A stretch of 40,516 nt of DNA, taken from positions 1 to 40,516 of the forward strand of contig JBDUDX010000233.1 in NCBI GenBank assembly GCA_040002735.1, in the 5' to 3' direction. A program made the translations under genes and the position numbers. The notes beneath the pieces were generated by a model. The model was not told where the DNA came from and did not search any database. It worked only from the letters and a program-made list of their open reading frames with translations. This document shows positions 8,193-17,055 of this stretch, in pieces. The stretch's first letter is position 1. Each line of letters opens with the position of its first letter. The DNA comes from JADGOV01 sp040002735. Its GTDB lineage: Bacteria > Actinomycetota > Actinomycetes > JADGOV01.

Positions 8193-9404
8193 ATGACGAG
8201 GCGGAACGCGATCGTCGCACTCCTCTTCATCGCCGGCACGGCAGCCGCGCTGATCGCCTTCGCCGGTGATCACCACGGGTACGACCTACGGGTCTACCGC
8301 GGCGCGGTCCGTAGTTGGCTAGCCGGCGGCGACCTGTACGGCTACGTACACCCCGGCGTCCTGCACCAAGGCTTCACCTATCCACCCTTCGCCGCGATCA
8401 CCCTGATACCGCTCGCCGTGCTGCCACTCACCCTCGGTGCGGTGCTCAACCAGGCCGCGACCGGATTGGCCATCACGGGGACGACGTGGGTGGTCCTTCG
8501 GCCGCTGGCCCGGTGCCTGTCCCAGCCGGTATGGCTGGTCACCACGGTCGGCACCTGCCTGGTGTGCCTCCTGGAACCGGTACGAGACACGATGGGCTTC
8601 GGGCAAGTCAACATGTACCTTGTCGCCCTCATCGTCGGGGACCTGTTGCTGCTCGGCCCGGATCGCCGGTGGTCGGGCATAGGCGTCGGGCTGGCCACCG
8701 CCGTGAAGCTCACGCCCGGATTGTTCATCGTCTTTCTGTTCCTCACCGGGCGCCGCCGAGCAGCGTGCACCGCAACGTCGGCGGCGGCGGCAGCCACCCT
8801 GTTCGCCCTGCTCGTAGCGCCGGCCACCTCCGCGCGCTTCTGGCTGCACACGCTGCATGACACCTCGCGGGTGGGCAGCTTCGACGAGGTCAGCAATCAA
8901 TCACTGGCCGGGTTACTGACCCGACTGCTCGATGTGCCCAGGCCACCCCTGCTGCTCTGGTTGCCCCTCATCGCGTGCGTGCTGACGGTCGGGTTGCATC
9001 GCGCCTGCCGCGCGGCCCGCTGCGGTAACGAGCTCGCGGCGCTCGCTCTCGTCGGCGTCACCGCTTGCCTGGTATCGCCCATCTCCTGGACGCACCACCT
9101 GTGGTGGGTGGTCCCGGCGGTGGTGGTCTTGATCCAGGATGGCCTTGGATACCGGCGCTTGGCGTCGGCGGTTGCCGCGCTGGGCGTACTGGCGATCTTC
9201 ACGTTCTCCCTGCCCGAACACGTTGCCCTCGGACCGACCGGCCACGCGGTCCTCGGGTCGGTGGACTGGTTTGGTGAGAACGCCTACGTGCTGGTACTGC
9301 TGGGCTTGCTGCTCGCGATGCCCGTCCGGGCCGACGTTACCGAGGCCGAACGGCTGGCCAGCGTCACTACCGGCCGCGCTGCTCCACCCGTCCCCGTACC
9401 ATGA
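8193..9404 (+). CDS. GT87-like membrane glycosyltransferase
   Basis: A 403-aa polytopic protein with about ten hydrophobic segments. Early in the chain it has HHGYDLRVYRGAVRSWLAGG (about 27-46), with the acidic Asp-Leu-x-Val-Tyr motif seen in the first loop of GT-C family 87 enzymes, and TYPPFAAI near 62. Family 87 (DUF2029) includes mycobacterial alpha-1,2/1,6-mannosyltransferases that use polyprenyl-phosphate mannose outside the membrane. The likely role is adding mannose to a lipid-linked glycan or phosphatidylinositol mannoside; the acceptor is an inference. ATG start after GGAGAG. Its stop overlaps a 22-codon frame leading to cimA. Confidence 0.8.
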   Translation: MTRRNAIVALLFIAGTAAALIAFAGDHHGYDLRVYRGAVRSWLAGGDLYGYVHPGVLHQGFTYPPFAAITLIPLAVLPLTLGAVLNQAATGLAITGTTWVVLRPLARCLSQPVWLVTTVGTCLVCLLEPVRDTMGFGQVNMYLVALIVGDLLLLGPDRRWSGIGVGLATAVKLTPGLFIVFLFLTGRRRAACTATSAAAAATLFALLVAPATSARFWLHTLHDTSRVGSFDEVSNQSLAGLLTRLLDVPRPPLLLWLPLIACVLTVGLHRACRAARCGNELAALALVGVTACLVSPISWTHHLWWVVPAVVVLIQDGLGYRRLASAVAALGVLAIFTFSLPEHVALGPTGHAVLGSVDWFGENAYVLVLLGLLLAMPVRADVTEAERLASVTTGRAAPPVPVP

Positions 9405-9469
9405 GACCGGCGGCAACCCCGCTTCACACCCTCGCGCTCGCCGCGAACCGTCGTTTCTCCGTTCATTGA
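9401..9469 (+). CDS. possible 22-aa coupled small ORF before cimA
   Basis: ATG at 9401 overlaps the glycosyltransferase stop (ATGA). The frame runs 22 codons to TGA at 9467-9469, which in turn overlaps an ATG in the cimA frame (TGATG). It contains three leucines but no run of Leu or Ile codons and has no ribosome site of its own. It may be chance or a coupling peptide that carries ribosomes to cimA. Confidence 0.2.
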   Translation: MRPAATPLHTLALAANRRFSVH

Positions 9470-9486
9470 TGCGGGAGGATTGCCCC

Positions 9487-11067
9487 GTGCCCCGCCCGAC
9501 TGACGCCTTCCACGTGTACGACACCACGCTGCGCGACGGTGCCCAACGGGAGGGCCTGTCGCTGTCGGTCCACGACAAGCTGACGATCGCCCGGCACCTC
9601 GACGACCTCGGCGTCGGGTTCATCGAGGGTGGCTGGCCGGGGGCCAACCCCAAGGACGTGGAGTTCTTCCGCCGGGCGCAGACCGAGTTGAAGCTGCACA
9701 CCGCGACGCTCGCCGCTTTTGGCGCCACCCGGCGCCCACACGCGGTCGCCGCTGATGACCCGCAGGTTGCCGCCTTGCGCGACTCCGGCGCACCGGTGAT
9801 CACCCTGGTCGCTAAGGCGCACCCGGGGCACGTCACGGCCGCCCTGCGCACCACGTTGGTCGAGAACCTGGCGATGATCCGGGACACGGTGGCGTATCTG
9901 GTCAGCGAGGGCCGGCGGGTGTTCCTCGACGCCGAGCACTTCTTCGACGGCTACGTACTGGATCCGGCATACGCGGTCGAGGTGGTGCGCACCGCGGCGG
10001 AGGCCGGATCCGATCTGGTGGCCCTCTGCGACACCAATGGCGGCATGCTCCCCGGTCGGCTCGCCGATGTCGTCGCCGAGGTGCGCGAGGCCGGCGTACG
10101 CCTCGGCATCCACTGCCACGACGACGCCGGGTGCGCGGTGGCCAACACGCTGGCAGCGGTCGATGCCGGTGCTACCCATGTGCAGGGCACCGCCAACGGG
10201 TACGGCGAACGTTGCGGTAACGCGAACCTCTTCACGGTGATCTCGAACCTCACCCTCAAGCAGGGCCGCGCGGTGCTCCCCGATGGTCAGCTGGGCGAAC
10301 TCACCCGGATCGCGCACGCCATTGCGGAGGTGGCGAACATCGCTCCGGAGCCGCACGCCCCGTACGTGGGAGCCAGCGCGTTCGCGCACAAGGCGGGGTT
10401 GCACGTTTCGGCGATCAAGGTGGCTCCGGAGATGTACCAGCATGCCGACCCCGCCGAGGTGGGCAACGACATGCGGCTGCTGGTCTCGGAACTGGCCGGC
10501 CGGGCGACCGTGGAACTGCGGGGCCGGGCGCTCGGCCTGGAATTGGACCGCAACGCCACCAGCCGGGTGGTGGACCGGGTGAAGGACCTGGAGGCCACCG
10601 GGTACTCCTTCGAGGCGGCGGACGCCAGTTTCGAGTTGCTCCTCCGCGCCGAGGTGGCCGGTGAGCGGCCGCGGTTCTTCCAGCTGGAGTCCTGGCGGGT
10701 GATCGTGGAATCGCGGCCGGACGGTGCGGTGCTCAGTGAGGCGACGGTGAAGCTGCACGCCAAGGCCGAGCGCTTCGTCGCCACCGGAGAGGGCAACGGC
10801 CCGGTCAACGCGCTGGACAAGGCGCTTCGGCTGGCACTCGGCCAGCTTCATCCCGGACTCGCCAGCCTGGAGTTGGTCGACTACAAGGTCCGCATCCTGG
10901 AGGGCGCGCACGGCACGGACGCGGTGACCCGGGTGCTGGTGGAGACCGGCGACGGCGAGACCGAGTGGACGACCGTCGGCGTGCACGAGAACGTCATCGC
11001 GGCGTCCTGGATGGCGCTGGACGACGCGTACACCTACGGTCTGCTCCGCCAGTGCGCCGCGCAGTAG
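9487..11067 (+). CDS. cimA: (R)-citramalate synthase
   Basis: Condenses pyruvate and acetyl-CoA to citramalate, opening a threonine-independent route to 2-oxobutyrate and isoleucine; LeuCD and LeuB complete it. The 526-aa protein has the HMGL-like barrel: VYDTTLRDGAQREGLSLS near residue 9, the LCDTNGG loop near 180, HCHDDAG with metal-binding histidines near 213, and NGYGERCGNANL near 237. A C-terminal LeuA-type dimer/regulatory domain (about 395-515) follows. FIEGGWPGANPKD near 46 distinguishes CimA-type sequences from LeuA. GTG 9487 is chosen because GGGAGGA (9473-9479) lies seven bases upstream; ATG 9469 in frame lacks a ribosome site. Confidence 0.95.
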   Translation: MPRPTDAFHVYDTTLRDGAQREGLSLSVHDKLTIARHLDDLGVGFIEGGWPGANPKDVEFFRRAQTELKLHTATLAAFGATRRPHAVAADDPQVAALRDSGAPVITLVAKAHPGHVTAALRTTLVENLAMIRDTVAYLVSEGRRVFLDAEHFFDGYVLDPAYAVEVVRTAAEAGSDLVALCDTNGGMLPGRLADVVAEVREAGVRLGIHCHDDAGCAVANTLAAVDAGATHVQGTANGYGERCGNANLFTVISNLTLKQGRAVLPDGQLGELTRIAHAIAEVANIAPEPHAPYVGASAFAHKAGLHVSAIKVAPEMYQHADPAEVGNDMRLLVSELAGRATVELRGRALGLELDRNATSRVVDRVKDLEATGYSFEAADASFELLLRAEVAGERPRFFQLESWRVIVESRPDGAVLSEATVKLHAKAERFVATGEGNGPVNALDKALRLALGQLHPGLASLELVDYKVRILEGAHGTDAVTRVLVETGDGETEWTTVGVHENVIAASWMALDDAYTYGLLRQCAAQ

Positions 11068-11070
11068 ATT
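11065..11070 (+). promoter_or_regulatory. -10 hexamer (TAGATT) at cimA stop
   Basis: TAGATT fits TANNNT. Its first three bases are the cimA stop codon. It ends seven bases before the ATG of the following (decayed) gene, the spacing expected for a leaderless transcript. No -35 match is visible. Confidence 0.4.
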
Positions 11071-11077
11071 CGGGCGC

Positions 11078-11534
11078 ATGATTCTGGTCTGCGGCGCGAC
11101 CGGCACGGTGGGCGGCGAGGTCCTACGCTTGCTCTGCGAGTCCGACACCCCGACGAGGGCCCTGGTCCGCAGTCCGGAGAAGGCTGACTTGCTGCCCGGG
11201 TACGACTGCGAGACGGCCATCGACGATGCCGCCTCGCTGGACGCCGCGCTCGCCGGCACCGAGGCGGTCTTCCTCGCTTCGCCGGCCAGCCGCGGCGGAT
11301 GTCGGTCACGCTCGGCAAACAGGTGCGCTACGTCGACGCGGGTCCGGCGGAGGCGCGCGCTGGCATGCTCGCCTACGGCATGGACCCCTAGCTGGTCGAC
11401 GGCTGATGGAGCTGTAGGCGGCGTACCGGGCGGGGTTCGGCGCGGTGGTCACCGACGAGGTGCTGAAGGCGACCGGCCGGCCCGCGCGCTCGCTTGAGGA
11501 CTTCCTGGCGGACTACCGTACCGCTTTCCCCTGA
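11078..11534 (+). pseudogene. decayed NmrA-like NAD(P)-binding protein
   Basis: The N-terminus (11078 to about 11290) is a good Rossmann start: ILVCGATGTVGGEVLR, LVRSPEKAD near residue 29 and GTEAVFLASPAS near 60. It then jumps frame into a sequence that matches the C-terminal part of the same family (LGKQVRYVDAGPAEARAGML, from about 11311). Roughly 100 central residues are missing. Further lesions follow. A TAG at 11389-11391 stands where family members have Trp (GMDP-stop-LVDG). A one-base loss occurs around 11402. A second TAG at 11415-11417 stands where Tyr is expected (MEL-stop-AAYRAG), and the frame then runs to TGA at 11532. Three frames are used, so this is a non-functional remnant. 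Confidence 0.85.
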
Positions 11535-11571
11535 TCCCGCCCGACCGGAAACCCTCGCAGGGCCACACCGG

Positions 11572-11577
11572 TAGCGT
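11572..11577 (+). promoter_or_regulatory. -10 hexamer (TAGCGT) for FAH-gltX
   Basis: TAGCGT (TANNNT type) ends six bases before GTG 11584, and no ribosome site is visible, suggesting a leaderless transcript for the FAH-family gene and gltX. No convincing -35 box is seen. Confidence 0.4.
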
Positions 11578-11583
11578 GCTCCC

Positions 11584-12357
11584 GTGCGCATCGCCAGGTT
11601 TCGGGTCAACGACGAGGTCGACTACGGCGTGGTGGAGGGGGAGCCTGGTGCCGAGGAAGTCGCGCCCATCACCGGCCATCCGTTCGCGCCGTTCACCTTT
11701 ACCGGCTATCGATATCCGCTGAGCGAGGTGAAGCTGCTGGCGCCGGTGATTCCCAGCAAGGTGGTCGCCATCGGGAAGAATTACGCCGAACACGCTGCCG
11801 AAATGGGTGGGCCCCCGCCGGAGCAGCCGCTGATCTTCCTCAAGCCGTCGACCGCCGTGATCGGCCCGGATGAGGAGATCCGGCTACCGGCTTCCTCCGA
11901 GCGGGTGGACTACGAGGGTGAGCTGGCGGTGGTGATCGGCCGATTGTGCAAGGACGTACCGGCGGAGCGAGGCTTCGACGCCGTCCTGGGGTACACCTGC
12001 GCCAACGACGTGACCGCCCGCGACCAGCAGGCCAGTGATGGGCAGTGGACCCGGGCCAAGGGGTACGACACGTTCTGCCCGCTCGGCCCCTGGCTCCGTA
12101 CTCAGTTGGATCCAGCCGACTTGGCGCTCACCACCCGGGTCAACGGGGAGGTGCGCCAGCAGGGCCGGACCTCCCAGTTGATTCACGATATTCCCCGGCT
12201 GGTGGCCTACATCAGCGCGGTGATGACCCTGCTGCCGGGGGACGTGATCCTGACCGGTACCCCGGCTGGGGTCGGACCGCTCGCGCCGGGTGACACCGTG
12301 TCGGTGGAGATCGAGGACCTGGGCACGCTGACCAACGTGGCGGTGCCGCATGGCTGA
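11584..12357 (+). CDS. fumarylacetoacetate hydrolase (FAH) family protein
   Basis: A 257-aa member of the FAH/HpcE superfamily, metal-dependent C-C bond hydrolases, decarboxylases or isomerases of 2-oxo acids. The catalytic fold begins at VVAIGKNYAEHAAEMG (about 60-75). Metal ligands are expected in DYEGELAVVIG (about 109-119) and ANDVTARDQQ (about 140-149), and GDVILTGTPAGVGPL (about 219-233) is the usual C-terminal signature. The substrate cannot be set from sequence; acylpyruvate hydrolase or oxaloacetate decarboxylase activity is typical of stand-alone members. The stop overlaps the gltX start by eight bases, an arrangement conserved in many actinobacteria. Start GTG is probably leaderless. 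Confidence 0.9.
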   Translation: MRIARFRVNDEVDYGVVEGEPGAEEVAPITGHPFAPFTFTGYRYPLSEVKLLAPVIPSKVVAIGKNYAEHAAEMGGPPPEQPLIFLKPSTAVIGPDEEIRLPASSERVDYEGELAVVIGRLCKDVPAERGFDAVLGYTCANDVTARDQQASDGQWTRAKGYDTFCPLGPWLRTQLDPADLALTTRVNGEVRQQGRTSQLIHDIPRLVAYISAVMTLLPGDVILTGTPAGVGPLAPGDTVSVEIEDLGTLTNVAVPHG

Positions 12358-13843
12358 GACCCTGGCATCGGAAAGCCTGGCCGCGGACCGAGCCGTCCGG
12401 GTCCGCTTCGCGCCGTCACCCACGGGCGACCTGCACGTCGGCAACATTCGGACCGCACTGTTCAACTGGGCGTACGCCCGGCACCAGCGCGGTACCTTCG
12501 TCTTCCGGCTTGAAGACACCGACCGTTCGCGTTCCACCGACGAGGCCTGCGCGGCGGCGGCCGACACAATTCGCTGGTTGGGCCTGGACTGGGACGAGGG
12601 GCCCGAGCAGGGTGGCCCGCACGCGCCGTACCGACAGAGCGAACGGGCGCCGATCTACGCCGGCGTGATCGCGCAACTGCAGGAGGACGGATACGTCTAC
12701 CCCTGCTTCTGCACCCCCGCGGAGGTGGAGGCGCGGCGGATCGCCGCCGGCCGGGCCACGCCGGGGTACGACAACCACTGCCGCGCACTGACGGCCGAGC
12801 AGCTCGCCGCCTTCGCCGCGGAGGGCCGTAGGGCAGCGCTGCGGATGCGCATGCCGGCGGGTGAGACGCGCTTCGTCGACCTGATCCGTGGCGAGGTGGT
12901 CTTCGACAACGCCGGGATCCCGGACTTCGTGGTGGTTCGGGCCGACGGGCATCCGCTGTACACCCTCGCGGTGGCGGTCGACGACGTGCTGATGGGGATC
13001 ACGCACGTCTTGCGCGGGGAGGACCTGCTCTCCTCCACACCGCGGCAGTTGACGGTGTACGCCGCGCTCGGCGTCGCCGCGGCCGACTTCCCGCAGTTCG
13101 GCCACCTACCGTTCGTGATGGGCCACGACAACCAGAAGCTCTCCAAGCGCAACGGCGAGGTGTCCATCGCCTGGTACCGCCGCGAGGGCTTCCTCCCCGA
13201 GGCGATGGTCAACTACCTCGCCCTGCTGGGTTGGTCCATGCCGGACGAGCGAGAGGACTTCTCCCTCGCCGAACTGGCCGCCGCCTTCGACGTGAGCCGG
13301 GTCAATCGCAATCCGGCTCGCTTCGACATCAAGAAGCTTGAAGCGATCAATGGGGACAAGATTCGCGCGCTGGAGCCGGCGGACTTCGCCGCCCGGCTCA
13401 CCGAGTTCCTGCAGGTGGCCGGGTCGGTGGCGACCCCGCCGACGGCCGCGGAGGAGGCGCTGATCACCGCGTCGGCGCCACTGGTGCAGGAACGCTGCTC
13501 CCGACTCACCGAGGCCGCGGCGTTGCTGACCTTCCTGTTCGTCGACGAGGCACATTTCCACCTCGACCCGCAGGCCCAGGCGAAGGTGCTCACCCGCGAG
13601 GACGCCCCGGGGGTACTGCAGGCCGCCTGTGCGGCGCTGGCCGGCCTGGAGGAGTGGGATGCCGCAGCCATCGAGGCCGCGTTGCGGGCCGCGCTGATCG
13701 ACGGGCTGGGCCTCAAGCCGCGGGTGGCCTTCGGCCCGCTGCGGGTGGCGGTGACCGGCAGTTCGGTGTCGCCGCCGCTGTTCGAGTCCCTCGAGTTACT
13801 GGGGAAGGAGCGGTCACTGGCTCGGCTACGGGCCGCGAGCTAG
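12350..13843 (+). CDS. gltX: glutamyl-tRNA synthetase
   Basis: Charges tRNA-Glu with glutamate; in bacteria lacking GlnRS it also makes Glu-tRNA-Gln for GatCAB. The 497-aa class I enzyme has the HIGH-type motif in APSPTGDLHVGN (21-32), the KMSKS equivalent in KLSKRNGEVS (about 263-272), FVFRLEDTDRSRS near 46 and a C-terminal helical anticodon-binding region (about 320-497). The ATG lies inside the upstream FAH gene, eight bases before its end. tRNA-Gln and tRNA-Glu genes, both potential substrates, follow within 260 bases. That pairing fits a non-discriminating enzyme, but discrimination cannot be read from sequence alone. Confidence 0.97.
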   Translation: MAETLASESLAADRAVRVRFAPSPTGDLHVGNIRTALFNWAYARHQRGTFVFRLEDTDRSRSTDEACAAAADTIRWLGLDWDEGPEQGGPHAPYRQSERAPIYAGVIAQLQEDGYVYPCFCTPAEVEARRIAAGRATPGYDNHCRALTAEQLAAFAAEGRRAALRMRMPAGETRFVDLIRGEVVFDNAGIPDFVVVRADGHPLYTLAVAVDDVLMGITHVLRGEDLLSSTPRQLTVYAALGVAAADFPQFGHLPFVMGHDNQKLSKRNGEVSIAWYRREGFLPEAMVNYLALLGWSMPDEREDFSLAELAAAFDVSRVNRNPARFDIKKLEAINGDKIRALEPADFAARLTEFLQVAGSVATPPTAAEEALITASAPLVQERCSRLTEAAALLTFLFVDEAHFHLDPQAQAKVLTREDAPGVLQAACAALAGLEEWDAAAIEAALRAALIDGLGLKPRVAFGPLRVAVTGSSVSPPLFESLELLGKERSLARLRAAS

Positions 13844-13869
13844 GCCAACGGCCCGCCGCCCCTGCAAGG

Positions 13870-13900
13870 TTGGGTGCGGGTCAGATCGGTCGGGTAGGCT
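13870..13900 (+). promoter_or_regulatory. possible promoter for tRNA-Gln/tRNA-Glu
   Basis: TTGGGT (13870-13875) and TAGGCT (13895-13900) resemble actinobacterial -35 and -10 elements, with a long 19-bp spacer. The tRNA-Gln begins 28 bases after the -10. Confidence 0.35.
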
Positions 13901-13908
13901 TACTGTTC

Positions 13909-13924
13909 GAGCGGGAAACCGCTT
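13909..13924 (+). other. GNRA-loop hairpin in tRNA-Gln 5' leader
   Basis: AGCGG-GAAA-CCGCT folds into a perfect 5-bp stem (six with a terminal G-U) capped by a GAAA tetraloop. It ends four bases before tRNA-Gln, inside the precursor leader that RNase P removes. Role unknown; it may keep the leader from misfolding with the tRNA. Confidence 0.4.
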
Positions 13925-13927
13925 AAT

Positions 13928-13999
13928 TGGGGTATGGGGTAATTGGCAGCCCGACGGGTTCTGGCCCCGTTAGTCTAGGTTCGAGTCCTGGTACCCCAG
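13928..13999 (+). tRNA. tRNA-Gln (anticodon CUG)
   Basis: The full cloverleaf can be drawn. The acceptor stem is TGGGGTA (13928-13934) with TACCCCA (13992-13998) and G discriminator. The anticodon stem ACGGG/CCCGT holds a TTCTGGC loop, giving CUG, and the T-arm has TTCGAGT. CCA is not encoded. It reads CAG codons and is probably charged with Glu and then amidated, if GlnRS is absent. Confidence 0.95.
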
Positions 14000-14025
14000 C
14001 GCAGTTTCGTTCAGCTGTACTGCAC

Positions 14026-14098
14026 GGCCCCGTTGTGTAGCGGCCTAGCACGCCGCCCTCTCAAGGCGGTAGCGCGGGTTCGAATCCCGTCGGGGCTA
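14026..14098 (+). tRNA. tRNA-Glu (anticodon CUC)
   Basis: The acceptor GGCCCCG (14026-14032) pairs with CGGGGCT (14091-14097) through a G-U first pair, with A discriminator. The D-stem is GTGT/GCAC. The anticodon stem CCGCC/GGCGG has loop CTCTCAA, giving CUC, and the T-loop is TTCGAAT. CCA is not encoded. It lies 26 bases after tRNA-Gln, probably on the same transcript, and is read by the adjacent GltX. Confidence 0.95.
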
Positions 14099-14102
14099 CG
14101 GC

Positions 14103-14127
14103 GAACCCAGGTCACTGACCTGGGTTC
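14103..14127. terminator. bidirectional hairpin between tRNA-Glu and ndgR
   Basis: GAACCCAGGT (14103-14112) pairs perfectly with ACCTGGGTTC (14118-14127) around a CACTG loop. It lies four bases after tRNA-Glu, and its loop region contains the ndgR stop codon (14112-14114, minus strand). It suits termination from both sides, though the T-tract is only TTC. Confidence 0.7.
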
Positions 14128-14870
14128 TTCCCGTTTCGGGCTGGTGTTTCCGGCGTACGCAGGACCGCTTGCAAGGACTCCGCGGCGGCGAGTACGGCGT
14201 CGGCGTGCTGGCGGCCGGGGGAGCGGGTCAGCCGGTCCAGCGGGCCACTGACGGACACCGCGGCGATCACCGCGCCGCCCGGGTCGCGTACCGGCGCCGA
14301 CACCGACGCGACGCCCGGTTCCCGTTCCGCCACGCTGGCTGCCCACCCCCGGCGGCGTACCAGGGCGAGCGTGCGGGCGGAGAAGCTGGCCGCCCGCAGC
14401 ACCGGCGCCACCACCTCGGCGGTTTCCCAGGCCAGCAGCACCTGGGCCCCGGAGCCGGCGGTCATCGGCAGCAGCGCGTCGACCGGCACGGTGTCACGCA
14501 GCCCGCTCACCGGCTCCGCGCTCGCGATGCAGCGCCGGGATTCGGCCTCGCGCCGGTATAGCTGGGCGCTCTCGCCGGTGACGTCACGGAGCTGGGAAAG
14601 CACGCCGCCCGCGGCGAGTCGCAGCCGGTCCGGCGCGCCGGCATCGGCGATCGCACCGAGCTCGGCGAGCCAGGCTCCGAGGACGAAGCGACAGGTGCCG
14701 TCCCGGTGCAGCAGCCGGTGGGTCTCCAGCGCCGTCGCCAGCCGATAGGCAGTCGGCCGCGCGATTCCGGTGCGATCGACCACCTCAGCGAGTGACGCCG
14801 GACCACTCGCGACCACGGCCAGGATGCCCGCGGCCTTGTCCAGCACGCCGACTCCGCTAGAGTAATCCAC
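14112..14870 (-). CDS. ndgR: IclR-family regulator of leuCD (NdgR/AreB-like)
   Basis: A 252-aa transcription factor that begins with the hallmark MDYSSGVGVLDKAAG of NdgR/AreB proteins. Its N-terminal winged helix-turn-helix contains LAEVVDRTGIARPTAYRL (about 27-44), and an IclR effector domain (about 75-240) follows. Orthologues (NdgR/AreB in Streptomyces, LtbR in Corynebacterium) lie divergent to leuC and control leuCD and other amino acid genes. The same divergent placement is seen here. Open frame continues upstream over leuC antisense, but the family start fixes GTG 14870. There is no ribosome site. A TAGAAT -10 lies eight bases upstream, so a leaderless, self-regulated transcript is likely. 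Confidence 0.92.
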   Translation of the reverse strand: MDYSSGVGVLDKAAGILAVVASGPASLAEVVDRTGIARPTAYRLATALETHRLLHRDGTCRFVLGAWLAELGAIADAGAPDRLRLAAGGVLSQLRDVTGESAQLYRREAESRRCIASAEPVSGLRDTVPVDALLPMTAGSGAQVLLAWETAEVVAPVLRAASFSARTLALVRRRGWAASVAEREPGVASVSAPVRDPGGAVIAAVSVSGPLDRLTRSPGRQHADAVLAAAESLQAVLRTPETPARNGKNPGQ

Positions 14871-14875
14871 GATAC

Positions 14876-14889
14876 GAGATTCTAGTCTC
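14876..14889. promoter_or_regulatory. near-palindrome and ndgR -10 region, candidate NdgR operator
   Basis: GAGATTCTAGTCTC is an imperfect palindrome (GAGA/TCTC arms; ten of fourteen bases symmetric). It encloses TAGAAT on the minus strand (14884 to 14879), the best -10 for ndgR. A regulator bound here would block ndgR and probably leuC, as expected for an autoregulating IclR protein. Confidence 0.45.
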
Positions 14890-14890
14890 A

Positions 14891-14936
14891 CTATGTGAAC
14901 GTGCTTCGCTATGTGAACGTGCTTCGTTATGTGAAC
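14891..14936. repeat. 18-bp tandem repeat between ndgR and leuC (2.6 copies)
   Basis: CTATGTGAACGTGCTTCG occurs at 14891-14908 and 14909-14926, followed by a partial TTATGTGAAC (14927-14936). Each copy contains ATG directly followed by TGA. It lies between the candidate operator and the leuC ribosome site. It may be a set of direct-repeat operator sites or a recent slippage product. Confidence 0.9.
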
Positions 14937-14972
14937 AGCCTCGACTCGACACCGGCTTAGGAAGTGGGAGCG

Positions 14973-16384
<1,412 letters not shown>

Positions 16385-16385
<1 letters not shown>

Positions 16386-17002
16386 TGGAAGCTTTCCCCA
16401 GCCCGTACACCGGTACGGCAGTTCCGCTGCGACGCAGCAACGTGGACACCGACCAGATCATCCCGGCCAGCTACCTCAAGCGAGTAAGCCGAACCGGCTT
16501 CGCCGATGGGCTTTTCGCGGCCTGGCGAGCCGAGCCCGGATTCGTCCTGGATGATCCGGCCTACCGCGGGGCAACCATTCTCCTCGCGGGGCCGGACTTC
16601 GGTACCGGCTCCTCACGAGAGCACGCGGTCTGGGCCTTGCAGGATGCAGGTTTTCGGGTCGTCATTTCCGCCCGCTTTGCCGATATCTTCCGCGGCAATG
16701 CCTACAAGGGCGGGTTGTTACCCGTGCAACTCGACAACGCGGCCGTACAGCAGCTGATGTCGCTGGTGGAGACTTCGCCCGCCACGCCCGTGACCGTCGA
16801 TCTGGCCGAGCGGGCGGTACGGGTCGAGCCCACCGACGGCGCTGCCTTTTCCGCCTCCTTCGACATCGACGACTACGCGCAGTGGCGGCTGCTGGAAGGC
16901 CTCGACGACATCGAGTTGACCCTCACCGCAGCCGCCGACATCGCAGCATTCGAGGCCACCCGACCGCCGTTTCTCCCCGCTGCGCTACCGATTCGTGGCT
17001 GA
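16385..17002 (+). CDS. leuD: isopropylmalate isomerase small subunit
   Basis: A 205-aa partner of LeuC carrying the swivelling domain of the aconitase fold. It shows NVDTDQIIPASYLKR (about 19-33), GPDFGTGSSREHAVWAL (about 69-85, the substrate-binding serine loop) and ADIFRGNAYKGGLLPV (about 99-114). The ATG overlaps the leuC TAA by one base, giving coupled, equimolar translation. Open frame upstream of 16385 is antiphase to leuC and not used. Length is normal. Confidence 0.96.
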
Positions 17003-17005
17003 GCC

Positions 17006-17055
17006 CGGCACATTGCCTTGCGACACAACAACAATGTGCCGCCCGGTTGTTGTGT
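17006..17055. other. two interlocked 10-bp inverted repeats after leuD
   Basis: Repeat A is CGGCACATTG (17006-17015) with CAATGTGCCG (17032-17041). Repeat B is ACACAACAAC (17023-17032) with GTTGTTGTGT (17046-17055). Both are perfect and they alternate A5'-B5'-A3'-B3', the order of an H-type pseudoknot, sharing only base 17032. As RNA this could end or protect the leuCD message. As DNA the right arm of B covers the likely hup -35 box. Confidence 0.8.

Noticed and set aside
1740..9404. A secondary-metabolite or antibiotic-resistance cluster
   Set aside because: There are only two generic ABC exporters and one glycosyltransferase with no biosynthetic core enzymes among primary-metabolism genes.
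14891..14936. A short CRISPR-like array
   Set aside because: The units are contiguous with no spacers, only 2.6 copies, and no cas genes are present.
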